From assembly GCA_036244855.1 (NCBI GenBank), contig BQKZ01000678.1, positions 42,228 to 106,227 on the forward strand: DNA of 64,000 nucleotides, read 5' to 3'. This DNA comes from Temnopleurus reevesii. Its lineage: Eukaryota > Echinodermata > Echinoidea > Temnopleuroida > Temnopleuridae. A program made the translations under genes and the position numbers. Position 1 is the first letter of the stretch. Every line of letters begins with the position of its first letter. Below, one piece after another: positions 1 through 13,000 of this stretch. A model generated the notes under the pieces. That model worked only from the letters and a program-made list of their open reading frames with translations, searched no databases and was not told the DNA's origin.

Positions 1-728
1 GCATCCAAAGGTAGTGCAATCTTTCAGTTTTTTGTTAGATTTTCTCACATAGAACTTTCTTTTCTTTTACTTGGCACTGTAGTATGTGTGATATGCACAT
101 GTAGTATCGAATATTGGGAATGAACGTCTAATATGAAGAAACCTTTTCATTTATCTACATCTTATCACTGTAGTATTCTACAATGTCTTTATTTTGCAGC
201 AAGTCTACTCTAGAATATCATTTTACGTTTCCTATTCTTTAGTTGTATATTTCTATTTCATTCTATGCATGTGTGTATTATTTTATGTCTTGTTCAAGTT
301 TTTAGAAAATTCAAACTTTTGTGTCAAATGTGTATGTGATTGCAAAATTAATTTATTACAAAATTGTAACCTTTCTTACCAGAAAATAATGGTAACCTTG
401 TGATTGTAATTGTTGATCAGGAATCATTGTTTACATGTTATTGGGTGAAGTATTGAGAATCAATGGAAAATCATGAGGAGAAAGAAAGAGCAATAAGGAA
501 GAAAGAGCGAATGAGGAAAGTAAATGGTTTAACAGAGAGAAAGAGAGAGAGAAAGAAAGTGAGAGTCAGAAAGGAAGAGAGAGAAAAAGGTATTGAGGAA
601 AAAGTAGAGTGGAAGAAAGAAAGAACATGTGGCCATATATTTCTTGAAAATGCAGGAGATAGAAAACTGCTGGAATCTGGTGAAAATACCAATCAATCTA
701 AACCTTCTTTTAATTTTCTGACTTCCAG
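1..728 (+). other. Intron upstream of first visible exon
   Basis: Presumed intron ending in a TTCCAG acceptor at 728. Positions 470-630 are a purine-rich AGAAAG low-complexity run that gives spurious Lys/Arg/Glu open frames on plus and Ser/Leu/Phe frames on minus. I see no supported exon here. Confidence 0.6.
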
Positions 729-1042
729 GTGGTGCCAAGACCGGAAGGGGGCGTGGCCGAGGCAGAGGAAGGGGCAGGGGAAGAGGGCGTGGCTCTTCCC
801 TCCTTAGTCGAAGCAGCAGCAGTACCACCACCTCCTCCACCACCAGCACTCCCAGCACCAGGGGCAGGAGAGGCAGGCCCAGAAGGGTAGACTATGCACC
901 CCAGTACCTCTTTGGGGATCCAGCTGCACTCATGATGGGCCTCAATGGGTCACCTGTCGCAGCTACTACCAGCCTTGGATCTTCATCTCCGCTCTCGCTC
1001 CTCGGAACCAAAGATGCGGTCTCTGTCATCAAGGAATCACCG
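729..1042 (+). CDS. BAZ2B: BAZ2 exon a: RG-rich segment and AT-hook
   Basis: First recognisable exon, entering with two bases of a split codon and leaving in phase 0 at CCG|GTAAGT. It encodes a run of alternating Arg-Gly, a Ser/Thr-rich stretch, then RRGRPRRVDY, an AT-hook (core RGRP) that binds the AT-rich minor groove; AT-hooks are typical of BAZ2 proteins. The rest is Leu/Ser-rich and probably disordered. The 104 codons are open in this frame only. Confidence 0.85.
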
Positions 1043-4000
1043 GTAAGTCCATTTTAGATTATGCAGTTAATAGCTTGGATGCAAATTTGAATATAAGTGT
1101 GTGAGTGAATTTATATGCTCAAAGTATCTCAATTAAATTATCATAACCCATTTGCTACCTGTGTAGATGATACTGCAAAATATTTTAAGAATCCTTGATT
1201 CAAGTACATTTGCTATGGTAAAAATTGGAATATGTATTATGAGAGAGAACAAGAACAATGATAAAACATTTCATATTGAAATACTTTCAAAGACAAAATA
1301 ACTATCAAATTCTTGTATTTCTCTGATCTTATACAGACCATTAAAACAACAGCAACAACAACAATAAAAAAAAAATAGGGAGAAACCCAGAAATAAGTAT
1401 AGGAGGAACTTACTCAATTCATTTCCTTTTGTCTCACAGAGCATGGTCCTGAAAACGCCTCCCTTGTCTCTCAGCCGGGAGAAGTCCACCCCATCACCTT
1501 CCTCCAAGCACAGCAATAGCCACAGAGATCGGAGCAGCGATAGAGCGGACAGGAGCCGATTGGGTGAAGATGGAGGCCTGAGCGACTCTGATGGGAGCTT
1601 ATCGGACCTGGAGGCAGGGATCCTTAGCTCTGGGAGCCATCCTGATAGCAGTAGTGGAGGATCCATCTCGGATTCGGAGTCAGAGGATAAGGAGATGGCA
1701 GCAATAATGGAGGTAGGTTGGATGCCTTATAAGAGAGGGAGGTAAGGGCCTGGGAGGGGATGGTAGGGGAGGTAATTGTAAGGAAGAAGGGGTAGGGAAG
1801 CATTGTGTTGGGGTGCGTGGGGGGTGTTATGGGTTTGTGATGGATTGGGATGTGTAGCGAGGGGGAGGGTTGCTGAGAGTTGGGTGAGCTGTTTTTTGCT
1901 TGTTGACTTTCCTTGTATACTGCCATGCATTATTGATTTAAACCGATAGATTAGTTGTGGGAGAGATGGTGCTTCAGGTATTTAACTACTTTGTGAGCTG
2001 GAGTAAAATTATTACCACAATTCCTTTTTTAATAGCAAATTAGAGCATGTTTATAGTTTGTTTGATTAAAATTGATCAAGAAATGGCTTAATTATCGCAA
2101 AATAAAAAATGATGCTACGGTCGTTCTCCCCAGCACAACATGCTTCATGTACAAAATGAACGCAAACTCACACACCGCAGACAATACCACCAATCACTCC
2201 GCCCATTCCGGGCCGACGCTCCCCCGTGTGAAAGCCCTTAGCACACCGTAGGAATAATGGCTGATTGGCGTTTTCGACGTAAAATACACCAGAATACGTG
2301 AAACAATTTTTTCTGAGTTTCGTACACAGTTATATTTATGCATGTAAAGCAACTTGTGAATAAATCAGCTCGTTTCAAATCACTTCCTGCATCCCGACTA
2401 TTACAAATCTCTACCTTTAAAGACCACATCTTTCAAAATGATTTTGAAAAAACTAAACTTTAGTTCATCTTTGCTTAACAACCTCCACGAATAATGATTT
2501 CCATATTATCTCTTCATTATTTTTCCTCCAGACAAAGAAGCAGCTTGAGGCAAAGAAAAAGGCACTTCTTCAGCAACAAGAGCAGTTGAAGAAACAACAA
2601 CACAAAGCACAAATCAAGAAACATAAGGTTGGTGCATTTATTCCATCCGTTTAATCTTTGCTGTATCATCTAAGCAATTACTTTCTTGTATAGTCTAAGC
2701 AATTAGTTTTGTTTTACAAAATGATCAGTTATATAATTCAGTTAATTTTCTATGTAACATTTTTGATCATCCAAAACTCTGGTCACATTGCTATAGAATA
2801 ATATATTTTTTCTTGACAGTACACTTTAAAAAAAAAAGCTTAAGTAAACACATGAAATTTTTTGTCATCATACAAAAGGAACATACAAATGATATCAATT
2901 GACATAATTCCCAATTATTATGTCTCATATTGCCCTCTTCTTTGAAAATTAAAAATTTCTGTAATACTCATAACACGTCTTGTCATGCATCAGTTGAAAA
3001 ATTATCAGATATAGACGAAAAAGGCCCACTTAATTTTCATGATAGTGTGTGGATCCCTTCAAAATATTTTTCGATGCCATGTTTACACAAGTGCATCCAT
3101 ATGGTATGTTCGAGTCATTAGTTCCCTTTTTTGTTTGTCTATTGTTATGCAAACCTGACCTATAACCTGAATAATTTGCCACTTTTGCAATATGTTCAAT
3201 ATGATCATATAACTAAGACTTCCTGTTTTGACTCTGTGTGAATATAATTGGCAGGGGAAATCATTAAAAATTGAGTAATGAGGCAGTATTTTTTAACGAA
3301 AAGTCACCAAACCACAGAATAGTAAGCATAAACATATTCATTCTCCACCGATTTTATAGCAAAACTGCACCTATTCAACTGAAAGTAAATGATTTTATCA
3401 ACAATAGGGAAACTCATTAGACTGTTATATGAAAATAGATAATAATCTATATTTCAGATCAATCTTTCATAAATAACAGCTCATGAAACATTCAACTGTG
3501 TTGAGACACTTATATTTGATGGCATTTTACTCTTGAAATGTTGATTTCTTGTGAAATACTGATAATTGATTAAGATTAAAATGGTCTTGAAAATGCATTA
3601 TATTATTACTCTACCATCCCTTTTCATTGGACCATTTTGGGGAACTTCACCATCTGAAGAAACAATTTTCAATACATGATTACAGAAAGCTCTTCATTTG
3701 CAAATATAAAATTGCTATGATTGATAGCAAAGATTTTAAACGATCCAAAAAATATCTGTCATAGTTTTCCGGTCATATTCCGATCCGATAACAGGTGTAG
3801 ATGTGCTTGGAAAAATCAAACTAAATGTTTGCTCATGAAAAGGATAACAAACACGGTTCCTATCTCGCTATAGCTTTAGTATTTGGGGCTAAGGGATGAA
3901 AATTAATTAGGAAGTATGAATGAATCATGGCAGTGGTTAAAACGAATCACAAGACTGTAATTTACTCGGAAAGAGAGAATGGTTTTAGTTGAAAAAGATA

Positions 4001-7000
4001 CAAGCCAGGTATTCCCAGTCCTAACCATGCAGTAATGTTTGGCACAAAGAGGGTTGGGAAATCAAGCTTAAATATAAAGGGAGAAATACAATCCTGATGC
4101 ACAAGTTTGCTTTACTTATTGAATTAGTGTATCCCTTCCATAGCAAAATGCTGGATTTTTATGATAAAAGTTGAGTGAGCTTTCTTTCGTTTTTGATGAA
4201 AACAGATATATGAACCTTACGTTTCTGTAAACAGTCTTCTTATAGGCATTTTCTTCAAATCAGCTTAGGGGAGGATTCATACAGTTTGACATGTTGAATT
4301 TTATGCCCAATAGTCTACCCAAACTGGTTTTTAAAAAATCTAAAAAGAAGTCCCAAAATGGATATCCATGATGTAACATGTAGGTCTATAGCTTGATGTG
4401 CCGAGAAATAATTGGGCTTGAGAAATGGCCCCTAACATTGAGTCACATAAAATCTGTTATGTAGCTTTGTGAATCCATCCATATAGCCCAGTGGGAATAT
4501 ATGGTATGGTGTGATAATGCTGTATATTTCACTTTTCCATCTTTGATGTATTGCACCAGAAAAGTAGATGTTAAATACCTGATGTTTCAAAGCGCGATCA
4601 TGTTGCATTCTGTAAGAGCAAAGGTCATGAACCTGCTGAGCATGATCTCAATCTATAATTTGTTGAATATAAAGCAGGTATTGTGTCCCATCTATAGAAA
4701 CTATGACAACATTATCTTCACACTACCTTAATATTCATAGACTGTCAATATTTCTCAATATTTTTTCTGTCATCTATGTGGAGGGCCTATTTAATTGTTT
4801 CATTATTGTTGATAAGATCTATGAATATTTGTTCGTTAATAGTATTCATGTATTCTGTACTTGTTTTTGTTCTTCTGAACTAAAATTTCAAAGACATCAT
4901 TTGCTTCCATTATAAGATTTTGGTGGGATTAGCAAAAGAATTGAACTTTTATTAGCTACATTTCTTTTTTCTTTTTTCTTTTTTTACCAATATTTCATTT
5001 TTTATGTTTTTAATGTCAATCCAAATATCTCTATACTTGTAAAGCTCTATGAAATTATCAGGGGCTAAAACCAAGGGGAGTTATCCTAATTCACGAGATC
5101 CTCCATAAGACTGCTCAATCTGCTTCAATAAACAAAAATCTTCATCGGCTTTGTTTGTTCGTTTGTTTGTTTGTTGTAGTTTTAATGATACTTAATTGAA
5201 GACAAGTCTGATTCGTCTGAGGGGTGCTACAAACTAAACATCAAATAATTTTGCTATCCTATAATAATGGGCCTCGTGGGAAATATTTGTTGTTGTATCA
5301 TCGTAGCCATCTGTAATTCCCAGTTTATTTCAGTTTATGGTCACTCTTTTAGATTAGCCAATTAAATTTGATATCTAACCCCGTCTAACCCCCTGTCAGG
5401 ATGGAGAAGAGGGAAGTGATTCTGAAACATCAGAGGTGATTTTGTTGTTTGTGTTTTGTGAAAGTATCGCCAATAGAAGCAAGATGTAGAGAACAGAATA
5501 ATGCTCTGTGTTTTTGTGCATGAAAGTTTGTGAAAATCGTTTGATGACTTGTGTGTATTTGTCTTGTTCTGTATATGTTGTAGATTTAGAAGCACAAATT
5601 TTACATATTTGTTATGCTTATTATTTTTTTTATTCATGTGATTATTTTTTTACTCATTGAGACATACATATCTCTTTTTTTTCATGGGGGTAGGGGGGGG
5701 GCTGTATGCCAAAATATTGAAGTTCAGAAATATGACTTTAATACAAAGAGAAAATAATTCCAATATTAACTTTTGAAAGGAATTAAATACTGGGATTAAA
5801 CGCAATGGAATATTTCAGTGTTTAGTTTGCTTCAAGTCTCAATTTGATCCATGATACAAATTAGATGATTCACAAGATCCTGAAAATGTTTTATTCCTAA
5901 TCACAAAAGTACACATGTGTTTTAAAAGAATTACACACCAACAAGGAAAAATACATAAGATTGCATATAATTGCAACATTCGATTAAATTTCAAGGGGAA
6001 CAGCTTTCTCTTGCTCTCTCCCTTTTTTACAACCATCATAAAATCTACCAGCTTTAGATGTTCAATTTATATCAATGTTGTATTTATGTAAACACAGGGA
6101 TTTGTAGAGACCTATTACCATGGCAATGACATCGCTTTACGTCTATTAATCACGACTGAACTAGCATTACTTTGCAATATTCATAATGGTGAAATGCTAT
6201 CCTTCATTACAAGTGATATTTCTCTAAAGCCCTATCCTACTCCGGCTTGTCGATAAAACACAGAGTTTTCCAGAGAACGTTGGAAGCTCATACATTGAGA
6301 TTGCTTCGAGGCGATTCTCATCAAAAGAAAATTGGAAAATGAAAGTGATGCTTGATATCACATTACATATAGTCATTAAATGAAGAATGAATGCCCAAAT
6401 GCACCTTAGAGAATCGATCCTTAGTCTTCATTTCATTACTTTTCTCTCTGGGAATTGCATATTCTCAGCCTACTATTAGGGTAAAAGTAGTTGATTCCCT
6501 TTGTTAACGCTACCTCATTAATACCACAGTTATGCCCCAAATTCAATTTACATAACGCAAGCTATTTCTCTGGGCGGGGCAGATTAATAAACAATTGTGC
6601 AAATCAATTGCGCTACATACCTAAACATAATAAGTTGCATTGCAAAATGTATATATTGAAGTTGCAATATATGTAACTTAATAATATAGCAATTTGTGTG
6701 TGTGTATGGCTGACAAAAAAAATGACTATGTACTTTGTAAGTTTGATTGTGCTGAGCTCGTTGCTTTGATAGGGGAATTGAGATTCGTTCCGTTTACTCA
6801 ACCCTCCATGTTTTTATGTTACAATGCAAATTGCGATGCCCTTGAGCTCCGTTCGGATACTATGATAAATGCATGAGCAATGCTTTTCTTGTCTAACCGT
6901 TTATTGCATGCTTCTTGTTTGTCTGATTATATACTGACTTGCAGTATTGCTATGTTCTGCAATGATGTTATATCACCGTCGTACACTGCACTATGCAAGT

Positions 7001-10000
7001 TGTCTGTACTTGAATAAGATTAGGCATGATCTTTCTGCCCTGTCGATGACGTCGTCGTAGCAGGCCGTCTTGTTACTTGTTTCTTCATAAATTCTGTGAA
7101 GTACTCTGTCTGGGTTATTATTTGCCAGCGTTGAAAGAAAGAGAAAAGTGAATTCATACCTACATTATGATTTTTGTTCATATTTATTCTACTGGCTCTT
7201 CAAAATACCGTGTTGTATTGGTTTGGAATATTACATGACAATTACAGGGACAATAGTTCCCCTATGTTCAAGACAGTTTCGAACATAATCATTTTCTAAA
7301 TCTAACATAAAGTATGCATTCAAAATTTCTTCATATGTGAGCTATTTTTTATCAGAGGGAGAGGGAATGGTGTGATACCAAACATTCTTGAGTAATTATT
7401 TTACAGTAAATACCACAAAAGTTGGTTATTCATTTTCAGATTAATTATGTTTTGCCTGACTTGTAATTGTAATTGTGTTTTTATAATTGTAAACTTTGCC
7501 ATTATGGTTGTCCTGGCTGCGATGAAAGTATATTAAATATGGAATGAATGAATGAAAAATTTATAGAATACAAGAGGTTGATAAAATGTCAAATTAATTC
7601 TTTGTTCTGCCACATAACATTAACTTAGCCGTTTCCTACTGTATAATCACAAAAAAATTGTGTTACTTATTTGATGTGTTGTAAAATTGTAGCCTATTCA
7701 ATATGAGTATGTTGAAACAAAATAAAAGAACTGAAACTCGCAAAATTCTATTTTCCAGGGTAGAATTATAAACCAGATTAGGAAATCCTGTTAGTATCAT
7801 GAATTGTTTTGATAACAAAAGTTATGTAGCCTATAGCAATTGATCTCTAGATAATCAAATTCAAGCGTGATCTGACCTATTTTACCCACTTTTTCCTATA
7901 AAAGTTTATCACACTTCAGAGTAAATCTTTCAACCAGTTCTGTTCATTAGGATATAATGCATGGAGTTTCTGAAATAGTAACCGTAATATTCCTTATTTA
8001 ATCAAATAAAAAAGTCATGGTCTTTGATTAATAAACGATAAAAAAAATACCCGGTAAACGAATTTCTATTTCTACATAGTCAAATTTTCACTTCCTATCT
8101 TTAACTATTGTTGGTATTAAGTCTGTTCTATTATTCAAATAGCTTTTTATTACGGACATTATGAGAAGGAATTATGCAACAAGTTTATTTCTTATATACA
8201 TTACACCATCCCTTTCCATATTGTGTGTTCATTTGAAAGGTGTTACTGAACATATTAGGACTGTACATGTATTTTAAATGTTTACATTCAGTTATGTTGT
8301 AGTAAGAACAGAACGTCTTTAGTATCATGTATTTGCCATGTTGGAAGACACGTTATAAGCCCATCTGTGTCGGCCTGTGTCAATTCATTTTTTCATTGTC
8401 TTGTGCATGGTCTCTCATTGCAATTGTCCTCAGAATGGCTGACTCTTATGTTACATGAACCATCAGTGTGTTTGTGAAGTTCCCTTTATCTCAACGAATC
8501 AAGGATATACCAAAGATTAAAATCATTTTAACATTGACTTTAAAGCAATATTTTTATCCAGTCGATACGAATTTCGATACAATTTCAATGATTGTCATTT
8601 GAAGTTATATACATTTGTCTACAGATCTGATAAGTGATAAGGCATATTTGATATGCAAAATGCTTATCAATTAGAAATTTATCATATGTAGGCTAAGTAC
8701 TCTAACAAATATGCTGCCTTGAAATGTTAACAGCACAATATATTTTGTAACAACATAAAGACCCCATGATATATGGGGAGATATAGGATGTAGTAGATTT
8801 AATTTGATTACTGTCAACCAAAGGTCTGAATAGATAGATAAATATGTTCATTTTATCATTGTATGCAAATGGAGATAAAGACAGTTTTACTTCTTTGTGT
8901 ATTTTATAACTTCCCCAGTATTCATGTTGAAGCCAAAATGCATTTCCTCCATGCATGGACGACTGATTGAATTAGACAGATATGTATATAATGTTTATGT
9001 GTTGAATGAACCAATAGATACACTGTATTGACTTAATATATGTATTGTGTAGAGAGAAAACAGTGACTTGTAATTTGTATTTTAGGTATATAGATGTAAA
9101 GAGATTGTGTTAGATTGGGTATCCATGGTTTTGCATGGTTGTGTGAAAAGAGAATGGTCGCATAGAAGTGACAAAGCTATTTAGAGCCCCCCCCCCCTAA
9201 TATGATTATCTGCCCCTCTTTGAAAAAAAATATGACCACAGTAATGAGGTATTACCCATATTCTTTCTTCCCCTTTTCTCACTGTTCTTTTCTCTAGTGA
9301 TGTATTTTCTGAAATATTTTCTATTCAAATTCCATTCTGTCTTGCCCTAAATCTATTGTTTTAAAAAATAGACTCACATTCTCTTTAACAAAAACATGCT
9401 GTCATATTTCTCAAAAGAAACACTATTCCCACACTCTACGAATGTTTTATCAGCTTCATATACTTCTATTGAATAACTTATGTTCTTGACAATAGAGTCA
9501 TCTTTAAATCAAGAAAATAGGTTAATAATAAATTGCACAAATGAGATTTACCTCCATGATATGAAAAGGATTAAAGATTTAAACCTCCAAACTCAGAAAA
9601 AAATGATGAAGTTGCAATTTCTAACATTTTCACTTTGATCAGGAGCGAGCAATGAAAGAGCAGCAGGCCCGTGACCAGCAAGTTCACGAGGAGGAACAGC
9701 GTCGCCGAGTGTTGGCGCTCACTCAGCAGTTTGAACAGCAGATCAAGGCCCAACAGCAGCAACTCCGACTCCAGAAGAAGGCCCGGGCGGAGCGCCAGGC
9801 TGCCTTCCAGCGGGAGAAGGACTTACGCAGCACCGCCTCACAGGCTGCTGCTGCGGCGGCTGCTAGCGCAGCGGCGCGGATGGCAGCCCAGAAGGCGCAG
9901 ACCTCTGGACCGAGTGATCTCCTAGACCAGCCACAGGACCTGAGTGTGAATAGCTCACGGAGGCATGACAAGACCGATGAGGATAGGAGTAAAGAGAGGA

Positions 10001-13000
10001 AAAAGCGGGTACGTGCCCTGCTGACTGCTTCCCATCCTTCTCTAGAGTAATCTGTTCAGTCTGGAAGTTGTGCAGCAGCTAACCCTGTTCTCATCTACTC
10101 TTTAAAAAATAATTTTCACTAGAAAGGTTAAATTTGAAAAAAATCTGTAGGAGTGTTGACATCAGCCCCTCTTTAAACCAGATTCCAACACCAGTTAAAA
10201 TAAATTGTTCTTGGTGCTATCCAGTGTGTTACGTGTATATGCTTTAAGCATTTGATGAAAACATCCTGTGCATCTGCACAGATCGCTTCAAAGATTGTTT
10301 CAAAGATTGCTCGTGTCTATGATGAATACTTTCAACTGTTCAAGGAGGCAAAGCATTCTTGAACATAACTTGTGGGATGCTTTGTATAACTGGTCTAGGA
10401 AACCGCTCACAACCTCCAAGATCAGTTTCATCATTCTCATTAACTGTTAACTGGTCTCCAATAAACTGGTTTCTTTGAAACTACCCAGTAATTGAAAAAA
10501 AAGTAGTTGAGAACATGGTTGTTGTAGAATTTTAACTGAACCTCTTCATGCTGAATAATATCTTTTTCAATAAGAGGCCAGGGAACAGAGAGTATACCCT
10601 TTAATCACTCAACAGATAATCTCATTGTTCATAAGTTAATTTTTTCCAGTACAGAAAATTTATACAATAAATGTGTGTAAATTGGATGCGGACTTCAACA
10701 TACACTCCAATCGGTATGTGATGTTGAACGCTTGATGGAACTAGTACATATTTTCATATTCTTTCAAAGCCATAAATTACACTTGCACCAAAATTAATTT
10801 CTTCCACGAACTTCGGGCGTGGTTTATTTCAATCACTAATGTGTTGCTTCAATTTAGCACGCTTATTGATGTATGTCTTGTTGTGGTTTTTACAAGTTCT
10901 TGCACCCTTTCTTTAATTGCAGCAATTTCAAGGTATTGGCATGTTTTGCGTAAATTCGAGGCAAAAACACTTGTGAAATTCTTTCACGAATCCACTTGCA
11001 CGCATCCAGTGTACATGTATTTTTGAAACTGTAATATTGAAAGCTATTTTAGTGGCTTTGTGATTTTCTCTATATTTCTTTTACCAGCATAAAAGGATAT
11101 AATGTTACTTTTTAACAGAATATACAGAAATCTGATGGTATTTTTTTTTAAATTTCATGAGAATTCAAGATAATGGTTTTCTCATAAAGCCATTAATTTG
11201 ATTAGCCTAAAAAATGAATTAGATGGATCCTGGTAATTTCTATTCTTTATTTGTTACATAGGTTTGGGATATCTTTGTTCGCCAAAAAATATATATTGTT
11301 TGTCTATTTTCCAGGATTAATGGTTTGTGATATTTTTATATCAGTAATATTTCACTGTGAAAGTTCATCTGTATTGGTTGAAAATCCTGAGCATTTAACT
11401 CTTGCTCTCAACCCAACAAAATTTTCCTCAAAATATTATTGGTTTAATACATGGGAATGGTTTCTTCACAGCATGCAGCATGACAAGTTCTAAAATAGTT
11501 CATCCTATCCTTATCAATTGCAGAAGAAACTTGCAGCTATCATCAACAACCTTGCCCAATCCACCAGCCATTCCTCCTCCACCCCTCTCTCGGCCTTGGA
11601 CGCGGTCGCCCACTCCAATGCAGCCACGCCTGGTTGCTATGCCAACGGGTTTGTGGACAGTGAGCAGGGCTCTCTAAGGGGGGATGGGAGCGATAGGGGG
11701 ACGCCTCTGTCATTCGCAAACGGCATGGATGATGGGGAATACAGAGGTAGGTAGAAGGAAGTTTCGGCGTTTCCTAAAAATACGAGCATCTGATTTGGAT
11801 ATTTTCTGCAAAATTTCATCTGTCAGATTTAAAGAGAAAAGAATCATTGATTTGACATTGATAATTCAGAAGTAGATTTGCAAATCGGGATGAAAATACA
11901 GATCATTGCACAAAGCAGTCATAGCAACAAGCATTTTGAAGTCAGTGCCAGACATTCCACCCACTTTTTGATAGTATGTCAGGGCATTTCCATGTCCATA
12001 TAGAATTTCTGAGTTAATATACTGGTTCGTTTTGCTGAAATTGCATAAAACCTAAATATACAGATGCTCAATAACAGATTTTCATATGAGAGTCGTAAAT
12101 TATATTTTATAATTATTTATTTTCTAGCAATCATGAATTACTGAAGCACATTTTATGGAATGGTTCTCAGTTTTCACAGCTTTCTTTAGATCTAATTTTT
12201 GTATATTCAGAAAAGATCATATATCTGCATGCTGAGTTCAGGGTAAATGAAAATGTACAAAAAGATATTAATTATACCTCCAACATTACACACTCTTCTA
12301 TTGCCCTGGCAGCGAATCTGATAATCAATCAATTCTTTCAAAGCATCCAAATTTATGGTTGGATTTCCTCAAATTTCTTTTTGAACTTTGCTTTCCATTA
12401 TTTATGTGATCATTTGTTTTGTTTGCCTTCCTAGCTCAATAAGAAGAAATATTTTAAGTGTTTCCAAATTATTTTTGTGACAATCTGTTTTGTTTGCGTC
12501 TTTAGCTGAATAAGAAGAAAAATTTTAGTGGTCCTGTCGCAGCCATGAAAAGGCGCTTGTGGTCGTGGACTTGCTCACCACCATTTGTGTTGTGGAGGAT
12601 GGTGAATGAAGTCAATCAAATTAGACTCGCCATCTGCGCTGTGCAAAATATGACTCTGTGGCGCATGCTATCTGGCCCGGCAAATTTTTCTTCTGTTCTT
12701 CTGAGTGCCTCTTGTGTCTGGGACAGGGCCACTATATGGTAAAGTGTAAGTCTTTTGCTTGTAAATTTTGCAATTATACAAATTTTAATGACAATTAGAC
12801 ACTAAATTTTGACCTGGCCACATTCTTTAAAGCACCTACCAAGAGTTGATTGATATTCAAACACAGATTTTACCACTTTTGCCCAAGCTGTTCTGTTTTA
12901 CTCAAATTTGGCCTAGCTATGTCTGCATTCAGTGATCTGGATTCAAGTAAAAGTAGCAAAAGTCAATGAATTACAGAAGGACCATGAGACCCAACTTCTT

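Noticed and set aside
463..807. 114-codon Lys/Arg/Glu frame as an upstream exon
   Set aside because: Purine low-complexity sequence; it crosses the clear acceptor at 728 and is in a different frame from the AT-hook exon.
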